From contig CAADTZ010000019.1 of assembly GCA_900752015.1 (NCBI GenBank), positions 1 to 64,000 on the forward strand: DNA of 64,000 nucleotides, given 5' to 3'. Origin of the DNA: an uncultured Collinsella sp. GTDB taxonomy: Bacteria > Actinomycetota > Coriobacteriia > Coriobacteriales > Coriobacteriaceae. The position numbers and the translations under genes are program-made. The notes under the pieces were generated by a model. That model had not been told where the DNA came from and searched no databases. It saw only the letters and a program-made list of their open reading frames with translations. Shown piece by piece: positions 17,828-26,387 of this stretch; position 1 is the first letter of the stretch; the number at the start of each line of letters is the position of its first letter.

Positions 17828-17829
17828 GC

Positions 17830-17875
17830 ATATGGCCCGGTTCCAAGGTGGGTTGGAACTGGGCCATATTGTTAT
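17830..17875. terminator. Intrinsic terminator between convergent genes
   Basis: A 17-bp stem with one G-T pair (ATATGGCCCGGTTCCAA and partner at 17853-17869), loop GGTGGG, then TGTTATTG. It lies between the hybrid-kinase stop and the convergent FMN-binding protein stop. Confidence 0.75.
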
Positions 17876-17896
17876 TGATGAGGCCTGCTGAGGGGC

Positions 17897-18376
17897 TTAC
17901 TTTTCTTGAATCTGCTTGCCGCAAAGATGCTCAATCGAAATCTCGTAGAGCTGGACGCCCTTGATGTCCTTGGCGATTTCCTCTTCGACTTCTTCGGCAG
18001 AAGGGTAGTACTTAAGGGCGAGCTGGCGGACTTTGTCCTCGATAAACGCGGGGGTGTCATTCGCCAGGCGACAACGGCCAAAGACGACGGTGCTCATAAC
18101 GTAGGGAGCCCAGTCACCGTCCTGGTACCACTCGTTGCCGTATACGGTAAAGCAGACCTTGTCATCGCGCTTGAGTGCGTCGACCTTGTGGCCGGCTTTG
18201 GCGCCATGGAAATAGATCTTGTCGTGCTCGGCGTCAAAGAAGTAGTTGACGGGAATGGCGTACGGGTAGCCATCGTCGCCGTTGACGGCAAAGACGCCGC
18301 GCTTGCAGGCAGCGAGCAGTTTGCGCGCTTCCTCGTCGGTGATAGCGCGTTTCTTTCGACGTAAGGGCCTAAACAT
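17897..18376 (-). CDS. Pyridoxamine-5'-phosphate-oxidase-like (NimA-type) FMN-binding protein
   Basis: A 159-residue split-barrel protein starting at ATG 18376 with AAAGGAAG upstream. Conserved features include RRKKRAITDEEARKLL, GVFAVNGDDGYPYAIPVNYF, IYFHGAKAGHKVDAL and VCFTVYG, typical of the pyridoxamine 5'-phosphate oxidase/NimA family of small flavoproteins. Members of this group bind FMN and some reduce nitro compounds, but the actual substrate here cannot be read from sequence. It stands alone between two hybrid-kinase genes, upstream end to the second kinase's stop. Confidence 0.88.
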   Translation of the reverse strand: MFRPLRRKKRAITDEEARKLLAACKRGVFAVNGDDGYPYAIPVNYFFDAEHDKIYFHGAKAGHKVDALKRDDKVCFTVYGNEWYQDGDWAPYVMSTVVFGRCRLANDTPAFIEDKVRQLALKYYPSAEEVEEEIAKDIKGVQLYEISIEHLCGKQIQEK

Positions 18377-18418
18377 CGTTGGCTTCCTTTCTGGTCGTGC
18401 GTAGTGGTTGAGCACAAA

Positions 18419-21256
18419 CTATAGCGAAATGGATCCGTTTTTCTTGATGCGGGCGAGTATGTTTTTGAGCTTGTTAAAGTCGAGCGGTTTGGATAGATGG
18501 GCGTTCATGCCGGCGTCGTGTGCCGCCTTGGCGTCCTCGGCAAAGGCATTGGCGGTGAGCGCGATGATGGGGATATCGGCTGCATCGACCTTCTCGCTCA
18601 GACGAATCGTGCGGGTTGCCTCATAGCCGTCCATGTCCGGCATCATAATGTCCATCAGGATCGCATCGAAGCTGCCGGCGGGATGCGACAGGTACAGATC
18701 GACGACTTCGTTGCCGTTGGCGGCGCGAGTGACTACGACGCCCTCGGATTCTAGCAGCGCCTGGGCAATCTCGGCATTCAATTCGTTGTCTTCGGCGAGC
18801 AGTACGTTCATGTCGGCGAGCGAGCAGTCGAGCGCCCCCTCGACCGTATTCGCCCGCGCCTGGGGGTTCTTGTCGATATCGAGCGGAATCTCCACGTAGA
18901 ACGAGGTGCCCGCATGGAGCTCGCTGGTGACTTCGATGGTGCTGCCCATCAGTTCAATAAGCGACTTGACGATTGGCATGCCCATGCCGGTTCCTTGGAA
19001 CTTGCTACGCGCATCGTTACCTTCTTGGGCAAACGGCTCATAGATATGCTTTAAAAACTTGGAAGTCATGCCAATGCCGGTATCCGAAACGCTAAAGCAA
19101 AAGAGCGCGCGCCCGTTATCGAGTGGCTTGGTCTTTGAGCTAAAGGTGACGGAGCCGCCGTGCTTGTTGTACTTAATGCTGTTGTCTAACAGGTTGATCA
19201 TGATCTGTCGGATATGGGTGGGACTGCCGACCATGTATGGCCCCGTGGTGTATGGCAGACTATTGTCCTGCATGGTGATGCCGTTATCGGATGCGCGGAG
19301 CTTGCACAGAACCAGCGTATCGTCACAGAGCTCTTTGAGGTTAAAAGGCGCATGTTCCAGTGTTATCTTGCGGTCTTCGATTTTGCCCATCTCGAGGATG
19401 TCGTTAATCAGCGAGAGCAGGTGATTGGCGGCAACACGAGCCTTGGCGCGGCTTTCGCGGGCGACCTGGATATCGCCTTCCTTCAATTCCTCGATATCGA
19501 TAAGGCCCAGGATGCCGTTGAGCGGCGTACGGATGTCGTGGCTCATGCGCGTGAGGAATGCCGTCTTAGCGGCGTTGGCGGCGTCGGCTTTTTCGCGCTC
19601 GGTTCGAGCGCGCACGAGCGCCCAGATGAGCAGGACGATGCTGACCGACAACATACCGATGAGGGTGGAGGCAACGGCGGTGCGGTTGCGATAAAGGAAT
19701 TGAAGCGTGTTGGATTCCTGGGCCGTGTACGACGTAGAGGAGTAATTGCTTGCGGAGAGCGATTCTCCGGCATTGATGATGCCCTTGTTGATGATTCCCA
19801 GCAGCTCGGGCTTTCCGCGCGAAATCCAGCACGAGAGCTCGCAGGTGTCAGGGAGCTCGACCGTCTCGCAGTCCTCGAGATCATAACGATCGCCGAGGGT
19901 TTTTACGCGTGAACTGGGAGCGACGACGCAGCGCGCCGTTCCCCTCCTGAGGGCGTCGAACGCTTCATCGTCGGATCGGTATTCGGTCACGGTCGCTGTG
20001 GGGAACAGACTTTCAAGTACGTTTCGGTTGATAAACGATGATTTGGTACAGGCGATGTTCTGAAGATCTTTGTTCAGGTTGCTTCCGCTGTGGATGGCGG
20101 TGAGGGATATGGTCCCCAACGATACCGACTGCACAACGCCTGATTGCTCGGCAAACCAGTAATCTCGGTATACCGGCAGCGCGACGTCTATGCTTCCCTT
20201 TGACAGGGCCTTTGACATCATCTTGTAGCTATCAAAGGCGACGGTTTTGACCGTAATGCCAAATTTATCGTGCAACGTCGTCGCAAGCGATGCGAGCGAG
20301 CCTTCCATTTTGCCGTCTTCGTCTTCGTTGCAGTAGGGGAGTTTGCCCGTAATGTAGCCGAGCGTGATGGTGTTGTTGTTCGCCTTGAGCCAGGCGCGCT
20401 CATCGCCGGTGAGCGAGGATGATCCGCTGTTTTGCGCTGAATAGTTCGATTTGACCTCGTCGTTATAGCGGGGGTTGACGCGGTTGATTGCCGCCATTGC
20501 GGAGTTGATGTTGTCCATCAGGTCGGGGCGGCTTTTGGGAACGGCAAAGTAGTAGTCGCTCGAACCGACGTAGAACATGGGCGACGCCTCGGGCGACGAA
20601 ATGGTGTCGTTCATGATGATGGCGTCGACCTCGCCGTTTGCGAGCGCGTCAAAGAGAACGGAGCCTCCGTCATACTCCCTGTATGTGCAGGCGATTCCCT
20701 CGTTGGCGAGCCACTGCTGGCCGACGATGGTTTGCATAACACCGGAGTTGTAACCGATGGTGAGACCCTGGAGTGCTTGAGGGTCACCCTTGGCCAGGTC
20801 GTCACGGTCGGGCCTGGCGTAGATGTAGTAGCGCTCGGTGCCCTCGGGGTTCGAGGAAAAGAGCAGCTTTTGGGCGCGTTCCTCGGAGTAGGAGATGTTG
20901 GGCATGAGGTCGATCTCGCCTGCCTCGAGCATGTCCATAAGCTCGGTAAAGGTGCCGGAGACGTATTCGTACCGCCAGCCGGGCGTGTAGTACGACAGGG
21001 TCTGGAGGTACTCGTAACCCCATCCCGAGAGACGCTCGCCGGGGGTGCCGTTCTGGAAGCCCTCGTTGTTGACGAGCCAGCCGACGCGGACCGTCTTGAC
21101 TGGCTGACTAGAGTCATCGGCAAAAGCCTGGACAGGCGCGATGGAACTCAGTGCGGCAAGCGCGGCAAGCACAATGGCCAGGGCGCGACATATAACTGAA
21201 CGAAGGACAGTGGCAGCTCTCACATGCAATCCTAACGAATCGAGACAATACCGCAT
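18419..21256 (-). CDS. BvgS/EvgS-like hybrid histidine kinase with two solute-binding sensor domains
   Basis: About 945 residues: signal peptide (APVQAFA-DD); two tandem family-3 solute-binding domains at about 55-270 (VRVGWLVNNEGF, GEIDLMPNISYSEERAQKLLF) and 285-500 (ITLGYITGKLPYC, GSIDVALPVYRDYWF); one transmembrane helix near 530-550; HisKA (His573 in TRMSHDIRTPLNGILGL); HATPase_c; and a receiver (Asp869 in ILMDIMMPDMDGYE). No HPt domain. Besides ATG 21256, GTG 21223 (preceded by AGGA) gives a cleaner signal peptide. It carries in one chain what the 14.8-17.8 kb operon encodes as two proteins. Confidence 0.92.
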   Translation of the reverse strand: MRYCLDSLGLHVRAATVLRSVICRALAIVLAALAALSSIAPVQAFADDSSQPVKTVRVGWLVNNEGFQNGTPGERLSGWGYEYLQTLSYYTPGWRYEYVSGTFTELMDMLEAGEIDLMPNISYSEERAQKLLFSSNPEGTERYYIYARPDRDDLAKGDPQALQGLTIGYNSGVMQTIVGQQWLANEGIACTYREYDGGSVLFDALANGEVDAIIMNDTISSPEASPMFYVGSSDYYFAVPKSRPDLMDNINSAMAAINRVNPRYNDEVKSNYSAQNSGSSSLTGDERAWLKANNNTITLGYITGKLPYCNEDEDGKMEGSLASLATTLHDKFGITVKTVAFDSYKMMSKALSKGSIDVALPVYRDYWFAEQSGVVQSVSLGTISLTAIHSGSNLNKDLQNIACTKSSFINRNVLESLFPTATVTEYRSDDEAFDALRRGTARCVVAPSSRVKTLGDRYDLEDCETVELPDTCELSCWISRGKPELLGIINKGIINAGESLSASNYSSTSYTAQESNTLQFLYRNRTAVASTLIGMLSVSIVLLIWALVRARTEREKADAANAAKTAFLTRMSHDIRTPLNGILGLIDIEELKEGDIQVARESRAKARVAANHLLSLINDILEMGKIEDRKITLEHAPFNLKELCDDTLVLCKLRASDNGITMQDNSLPYTTGPYMVGSPTHIRQIMINLLDNSIKYNKHGGSVTFSSKTKPLDNGRALFCFSVSDTGIGMTSKFLKHIYEPFAQEGNDARSKFQGTGMGMPIVKSLIELMGSTIEVTSELHAGTSFYVEIPLDIDKNPQARANTVEGALDCSLADMNVLLAEDNELNAEIAQALLESEGVVVTRAANGNEVVDLYLSHPAGSFDAILMDIMMPDMDGYEATRTIRLSEKVDAADIPIIALTANAFAEDAKAAHDAGMNAHLSKPLDFNKLKNILARIKKNGSISL

Positions 21257-21316
21257 AAGGATACCAGCTCAGCCTGCCCAGTCGGCAGCTGTACCGCTAA
21301 ACGCTCCCGCCCGGCA

Positions 21317-21402
21317 GTCATCGGGGACGTTCTTAAACGACTAGTCATTGGGGACGTTCTTGTTTGACTGGTCATTTAAGAACGTCCCCAATGACTAGTT
21401 CC
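21317..21402. repeat. GGGGACGTTCTT palindrome family, copy 2 (tandem)
   Basis: Two left arms (GGGGACGTTCTTAAACGACT and GGGGACGTTCTTGTTTGACT) followed by one right arm (AAGAACGTCCCCAATGACTA). It looks like one-and-a-half units of the element seen at 35347. It lies between the hybrid kinase and ion-channel promoters. Confidence 0.85.
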
Positions 21403-21467
21403 GTTTGCTGGGGAGGCGTGGGACAATACCGAGCGAACGTGATTGGTTGTCCGTGGAAGGGGTCGCG

Positions 21468-21893
21468 ATGAAAAAGCTCAGGACGCTTGCCGATGTGCTG
21501 CGACAGGCTGGCTTTGCACGCATTACGGGCCTGTTTCTTATTTTCTATCTGCTTTGCTCGACGGCTGTCTGGCTGTCCGAGCCCACGACCCTCACGTTTG
21601 GCGATGGTCTCTGGTTTAGCTTTGAGACGGTCTCGACGATTGGCTTTGGCGATATCCCCGCTGAAACGCCGGTTGCCCGCGGCATTACCGTTATCCTAAG
21701 CGTCATCAGTATCTTCTATATCGCCATGCTTACGGGCGTGGCGGTGAACTACTGCAATACGCTTATCAAGATGCGCCAAAAGGACACCATGGCGCGCTTT
21801 ATGGATGATCTTGAGCATTTGGAAGAACTCGACCGCGATGAGCTCGCCGATTTGTCGCGCCGCGTGCGCGAATACCGTCGCCGGCAACGATAG
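21468..21893 (+). CDS. Two-TM potassium-channel-like protein
   Basis: A 141-residue protein with helices near 17-36 and 70-92 around a pore loop carrying the selectivity-filter motif TVSTIGFGDIP (TxGFGD), then a charged cytoplasmic helix (about 100-140) that could form a coiled coil. This is the minimal Ion_trans_2 architecture of tetrameric K+ channels. ATG 21468 has GGAAGGGG upstream; the longer frame begins in the repeat-flanked leader. It is 36 bp upstream of the LOG-family gene and probably co-transcribed. Confidence 0.88.
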   Translation: MKKLRTLADVLRQAGFARITGLFLIFYLLCSTAVWLSEPTTLTFGDGLWFSFETVSTIGFGDIPAETPVARGITVILSVISIFYIAMLTGVAVNYCNTLIKMRQKDTMARFMDDLEHLEELDRDELADLSRRVREYRRRQR

Positions 21894-21929
21894 AACGGGT
21901 GCCGCGCGTCACGACGAGGGGGATTGCAT

Positions 21930-22463
21930 ATGAACATCACCGTCTACCTGGGCGCGAGCGTCGGCAACGACCCGGCGTTTCTGCCCGCAGTGCAGGAGCT
22001 GGGCAATTGGATTGGCGCCAACGGACACGCGCTCGTATACGGCGGGTCCAAATCGGGACTGATGGGCGCGCTCGCCGATAGCGTACTCGAGGCAGGCGGA
22101 CATGTGACGGGTGTGGAGCCGAGCTTCTTTATCGAGGCAGAGTTTCAACACGACGGAATCGACGACCTTATCGTGACGAGCGACATGGCCGAGCGCAAAG
22201 CCAAGATGATCGAGCTCGGCGATGCGTTCATCGCATTTCCGGGCGGCACGGGCACGCTCGAGGAGATTGCCGAGGTTATGTCCGCGGTGTCGTTGGGGCA
22301 CCTGAGCTCTCCGTGCATCCTGTATAACCTGGACGGTTACTACAACGACCTCAAGGCGTTGCTCGGGCACATGATTGATAAGGGGCTTTCGAGCCCGAGG
22401 CGCCAGCACGGCATCTACTTTGCCGACGATTTGCGCGAGATTGCCTCGATTATCAACGGATAA
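21930..22463 (+). CDS. LOG-family Rossmann-fold protein (cytokinin riboside phosphorohydrolase-like)
   Basis: A 177-residue protein with the TIGR00730/LOG signatures: N-terminal VYLGASVGNDPAF, GGSKSGLMGA, the MAERKAKM segment (family MHxRK) and PGGTGTLEEI, which form the nucleotide-binding active site. LOG enzymes remove ribose-5-phosphate from N6-modified AMP and related nucleotides. The physiological substrate in gut bacteria is unclear; nucleotide 5'-monophosphate hydrolysis is plausible. ATG 21930 has GAGGGGG eight bases upstream. Confidence 0.9.
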   Translation: MNITVYLGASVGNDPAFLPAVQELGNWIGANGHALVYGGSKSGLMGALADSVLEAGGHVTGVEPSFFIEAEFQHDGIDDLIVTSDMAERKAKMIELGDAFIAFPGGTGTLEEIAEVMSAVSLGHLSSPCILYNLDGYYNDLKALLGHMIDKGLSSPRRQHGIYFADDLREIASIING

Positions 22464-22588
22464 GTCTTGAGCCTGCCCCACTATGGCTCCCAATGGTGCC
22501 GTTTGCGGCGCAGGTGGTTGGCTCGTTCGGGCAACGCTCGCTCTACAATAAAACGTATCTATGTCGACTTTGACCGCGGGAGGACCCG

Positions 22589-23893
22589 ATGGATAACCTT
22601 GCCAAACCCACGAACCGAGCGCTGTTTTTGGTCAGCGTTGCCGTGACCGGTGCACTCGCGGGTGCCGCAGTCTGGCTGTTCTTTTTTGCGATGGAGCACG
22701 GTATCGACTATCTATGGACCGAGATTCCGCACGCGCTGGGCGTCGCTTCGCCCGAGCTTGCCAGCGGCCCGTTTGGCTTTCTGCCGTACCCGTTTTTTGT
22801 CTGCCTGCTGGGCGGCCTGTTAATCGGTCTGTACGAAAAGATGACAGGCACCAAGACCGATGACCTCAACCAGGTGATGGCTAAGGTTAAGCAAGACGGG
22901 CGCTACCCGTACGACAACCTGGGCAAGCTTTCGCTCGCGGCATTGCTGCCGCTGCTGTTTGGCGGAAGCATTGGACCGGAGGCCGGCCTGACCGGCGTTA
23001 TCGCTGGTCTGTGCAGCTGGGTCGGCGACCGCATGCGTCGCTTTGGCGCCGAGTTTAGGGAGCTTACGCTGCTGGGCACCCAGGCTGCCCTGACGGCGCT
23101 CTTTACCGCGCCCGTCTTTGGTTTTGTGGCACCGCTCGCTGGTAGCGCCGACGGCCAAGGCGAAGACGCCGACGATGAGTCCGTGTCCGACGAGGTCACC
23201 ATCAAGCTGCCCAAGGCGCAAAAGACCGTGGTCTACGGCATTGCGATTGCCGGCGGTCTGGGCACCTACCTGCTGCTTGGCCAGCTTGTGGGCGGCGGCA
23301 TGGGTATGCCGAGGTTCGAGTCCGCCGAGGTGGGCAACCTGGAGCTTACCTGGCTCATTCCTCTGTCGCTGATCGGAACAATCTGCGGCTGGCTGTACTT
23401 TGTCTCTGAGCATGCAAGCGAGGCACTGTCCCATGCAATAGGGGAGCGTCCTGTCGTCAAGGCCATGCTGGCCGGTCTGGCACTCGCCATCTGTGGCACG
23501 GTCCTGCCCTATACCATGTTTGCCGGCGAGACCCAGGCCGACGTGCTCATGGAAACCTATCTGACCATTCCCGCTGGCGTGCTTATCGCGACCGGTCTTG
23601 TTAAGGCCATGCTGACGCCCGCCCTCATCAACCTTGGTTGGCGCGGCGGTCACTTCTTCCCGGTTATCTTCTCGGGCGTAAGCCTGGGCTATGGCCTTGC
23701 CATCCTCACCGGCGCAGATCCGGTCTTTTGCGTCGCCGTCTGCACGGCATCGACGATGGGTGCGGTCATGCGTCAGCCGGTCATGGTCGTGGGCCTGCTG
23801 CTCATGTGCTTCCCACTCAAGGGTATCGTCTGCATGATCATCGCGGCCGTCATCGCCGCCGGCATTCCACTGCCCAAGCCGCTGCGCAAGTAG
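22589..23893 (+). CDS. ClC-family voltage-gated chloride channel/transporter
   Basis: A 434-residue membrane protein with about ten helices. The ClC selectivity segment is visible as GGSIGPEAGLTG, and the second conserved segment as GWRGGHFFPVIFSG. A poorly conserved acidic loop (GQGEDADDESVSDE) lies about residue 190 in the middle of the fold. It likely exchanges Cl- for H+ or conducts Cl- across the membrane. The start has GGGAGG six bases upstream. A TACAAT box 35-40 bp upstream of the ATG may be its -10 element. Confidence 0.88.
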   Translation: MDNLAKPTNRALFLVSVAVTGALAGAAVWLFFFAMEHGIDYLWTEIPHALGVASPELASGPFGFLPYPFFVCLLGGLLIGLYEKMTGTKTDDLNQVMAKVKQDGRYPYDNLGKLSLAALLPLLFGGSIGPEAGLTGVIAGLCSWVGDRMRRFGAEFRELTLLGTQAALTALFTAPVFGFVAPLAGSADGQGEDADDESVSDEVTIKLPKAQKTVVYGIAIAGGLGTYLLLGQLVGGGMGMPRFESAEVGNLELTWLIPLSLIGTICGWLYFVSEHASEALSHAIGERPVVKAMLAGLALAICGTVLPYTMFAGETQADVLMETYLTIPAGVLIATGLVKAMLTPALINLGWRGGHFFPVIFSGVSLGYGLAILTGADPVFCVAVCTASTMGAVMRQPVMVVGLLLMCFPLKGIVCMIIAAVIAAGIPLPKPLRK

Positions 23894-23928
23894 CGCGGTT
23901 TTTCACGAGTCAATTCCAGGGGTACGAG

Positions 23929-24720
23929 ATGATCCTGTACTTTAGCGCGACAGGGAACAGCGAGCATGTGGCGCGTCGCATTGCAGCGGCGACAGACGAC
24001 AAGGTTGTGTCGATTGAGCGTTTTGATGTCGAAGCCCTTCGCCTTGTTGCGACGGAAGGCCCCTGCCAGCTGGGATTTGTTGCTCCGGTGTATGCCTGGG
24101 GTCTGCCGACACCGATGATCGAGTTTTTGAAGACTGCCGACCTGTCGATTGCTGCCGGTGCAAAGGGCGGCGAGCGCCCCTATACGTTCTATGTTTCGAC
24201 GTACGGTTCGACGACCGGCCAATCTGCCAAGTTTGCCCGCGACCTGCTGCACGAGCGTGGGCTCGAGTTAGATGCGGCGATGAGCGTCAAGATGCCCGAT
24301 ACCTGGACGCCTGTTTTCGACCTGTCTGACCCTCAAAAGGTTGAGGGTATCAATAGAGCTGCCGAGGCGCAGATTGATGCCGTGATCGAGGCGGTGCAGG
24401 CACGCCGCACGGGCAACATGATGCGCCATCGCGTGCCTCTGTTTGCATCGTGCGCGTATCACGCAATTGGGCTGCCGCGCATGCAACAGACGAGCAAGTT
24501 TGCCGTCGATGCCGATCGCTGCATCGGCTGCGGCCTGTGTGCCAAGCGCTGCCCCATGGCGGCGATTGAGATGCGCGACGGCCTTCCCGTCTGGACAAAG
24601 CCGGAGTGCGCAGCCTGCCTTCGTTGCCTGCACCGTTGTCCCAAATTTGCCATCTCGCACGGTAAGCGCACGGCATCCCACGGTCAGTACAGGCATCCCA
24701 AGCCAGGTGTGAGGATGTAG
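23929..24720 (+). CDS. EFR1-family flavodoxin-ferredoxin fusion protein
   Basis: A 263-residue protein. Residues 1-170 are a flavodoxin-like FMN domain (ILYFSATGNSEHVARRI; FVAPVYAWGLPTPMIEFL; STYGSTTGQS). Residues about 195-245 carry two 4Fe-4S motifs (CIGCGLCAKRCP and CAACLRCLHRCP). This is the EFR1 arrangement common in strict anaerobes, thought to pass electrons between ferredoxin centres and FMN. ATG 23929 has CAGGGG upstream; a longer frame extends into the ClC gene. It is convergent with the EamA gene, and a short GTAGCG/CGCTAC inverted repeat covers both stop codons. Confidence 0.9.
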   Translation: MILYFSATGNSEHVARRIAAATDDKVVSIERFDVEALRLVATEGPCQLGFVAPVYAWGLPTPMIEFLKTADLSIAAGAKGGERPYTFYVSTYGSTTGQSAKFARDLLHERGLELDAAMSVKMPDTWTPVFDLSDPQKVEGINRAAEAQIDAVIEAVQARRTGNMMRHRVPLFASCAYHAIGLPRMQQTSKFAVDADRCIGCGLCAKRCPMAAIEMRDGLPVWTKPECAACLRCLHRCPKFAISHGKRTASHGQYRHPKPGVRM

Positions 24721-24735
24721 CGGCTGCTGGCCGCG

Positions 24736-25611
24736 CTACTTCCAAACCGCGAGCGCCGCAGTGCCCAGTACGATGAGGGCGAGACCGATGGCGCTGCGCC
24801 GCGAGACCTTTTCGCTGAATGCCAAGCGCGCAAATAGTACCGATACGACAATCGATAGTTTGTCGATCTGCACCACGACGCTCACCTGGCCTGCGGCGAT
24901 GGCATAGTAATAGAGCAGCCACGATGCTCCGGTCGCGATGCCCGATGCCGCGAGAAATACGAGCTCGTAGCGGTCTACGTGCACGGCTTGGCCCATCTTG
25001 CCTTTAGCTGCCACGATTGCCCATGCCATAACCAGTACCACGCAGGTGCGGATTGCCGTGGCCAGGTTTGACTCGACGCCTTCGATGCCGATCTTAGCGA
25101 GGACGGAGGTGAGTGCTGCGAACATGGCGGCGCCGAGGGCGTAAGCGAGCCAGGTCCGGTCTTGCTGCTGCTCGGGTCCGGCGGATTGCTGCTTCTCGGT
25201 CATTAAAAACGTGCCGAGGGTAATGACGGCGGTTCCCACGAGCTTAACCGCAAGGTTGCTCGTCTCGCCAAAAAGCACGATGGCGATCAGCGCGGCGAGC
25301 ACGGTGCTCATCTTGTCGACCGGTACGACCTTATTGACGTCTCCGATGCTCAACGCCTTAAAGTAACAGATCCACGAAGCGCCGGTAGCGAGTCCCGAGA
25401 GGACGAGAAAGAGCCAGGATCTGGGTTCGATGCTGCCAATGGTTCCAATGGATCCAGAAATGCCCGCCATTGCCCAGGCGAAAACGAGCACCACGCAGGT
25501 GCGAATGGCCGTCGCGACATCGGAGTCGGTCTGCTTGATGCCGCATTTGGCCAAGATGGATGTGATGCCGGCAAAGAATGCTGACGCAAATGCTGCGACG
25601 ACCCACGACAC
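24736..25611 (-). CDS. EamA-family (DMT) transporter with strong internal duplication
   Basis: A 291-residue membrane protein made of two EamA units of about 145 residues, five helices each. The halves remain alike: VATAIRTCVVLVFAWAMA in the first against LATAIRTCVVLVMAWAIV in the second, and SILAKCGIKQ against SVLAKIGIEG. It probably exports or imports a small metabolite; the substrate is unknown. The start is GTG 25611 with GGAGG ten bases upstream. It follows the ABC-2 permease gene on the same strand after a 68-bp gap. Confidence 0.88.
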   Translation of the reverse strand: MSWVVAAFASAFFAGITSILAKCGIKQTDSDVATAIRTCVVLVFAWAMAGISGSIGTIGSIEPRSWLFLVLSGLATGASWICYFKALSIGDVNKVVPVDKMSTVLAALIAIVLFGETSNLAVKLVGTAVITLGTFLMTEKQQSAGPEQQQDRTWLAYALGAAMFAALTSVLAKIGIEGVESNLATAIRTCVVLVMAWAIVAAKGKMGQAVHVDRYELVFLAASGIATGASWLLYYYAIAAGQVSVVVQIDKLSIVVSVLFARLAFSEKVSRRSAIGLALIVLGTAALAVWK

Positions 25612-25679
25612 GGGTTGAGCGCCTCCTCAAAAAAGACCACGCCAGATCTATGGCGCATGTCCAATGATACCGCGCTTGC

Positions 25680-26387
25680 CTATAGGTTGCGTGCCCGGTA
25701 GACCTTGGTGCTGATGGCGCAGCTGACAGCGCCAAGGACGACCGTTGCCAGCGCGGCAATTCCTGCGCACAGGAAGCCAAGAACGGAAGGATCGGGATTC
25801 GCCCCGGCAATCATCGACATGAGCTGGTTGCTGATGGGGTTGAATGAGTTTAGCGTGACCATGATAAGGCACATGTATAGGGCGTATAGACCAACGGATA
25901 GGCGTTGCGCCTTCATGTGTTCAAATCGAAAGAACAGAGGCAGTACCAAAAACACCGCCATGAGGGAGAAAAGCATCGATATTGCCGAGGCGATTGCGGT
26001 CTCAAAGACGGTCTCTCCCGTGGAGGGGATACCCACGCTGTTTAAGATCGGGATGGCGACGATACTCAACAGCACGGCCGCGCACGTCATGATGACCGAG
26101 AAAATAGTGATGCACAGGTAGCGTGCGCTGACGATGTCTTTGCGTGAGATGGGCAGCGTTGCCCGATAGCGCTCCCATCCGTTTTGGTTGTCGAGCCCGG
26201 CCAGCGACGTCATGGCCATGATAGGCGACATGGCACTGATCGCGAAGGCGCCGGCGGCGCTCATATCGGAATCACCATTCGATGCCCTGACGGCGGTCAG
26301 CACGACGAAGATGAACAGGCCGACACCTGCGATGCTCGGGACGAGCGTGCGAACGATGGCAAGCTCGGACATAATGGCGCGTTTCAT
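25680..26387 (-). CDS. ABC-2-type transporter permease
   Basis: A 235-residue protein with six predicted helices and the cytoplasmic segment GWERYRATLPISRKDIVSAR typical of ABC-2 permeases paired with GntR-controlled ATPases. Its ATG overlaps the ATPase stop (ATGA), so the two are translationally coupled and form one exporter. The substrate is unknown; such GntR/YtrA-type operons in Gram-positive bacteria often respond to cell-envelope stress. Confidence 0.85.
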   Translation of the reverse strand: MKRAIMSELAIVRTLVPSIAGVGLFIFVVLTAVRASNGDSDMSAAGAFAISAMSPIMAMTSLAGLDNQNGWERYRATLPISRKDIVSARYLCITIFSVIMTCAAVLLSIVAIPILNSVGIPSTGETVFETAIASAISMLFSLMAVFLVLPLFFRFEHMKAQRLSVGLYALYMCLIMVTLNSFNPISNQLMSMIAGANPDPSVLGFLCAGIAALATVVLGAVSCAISTKVYRARNL

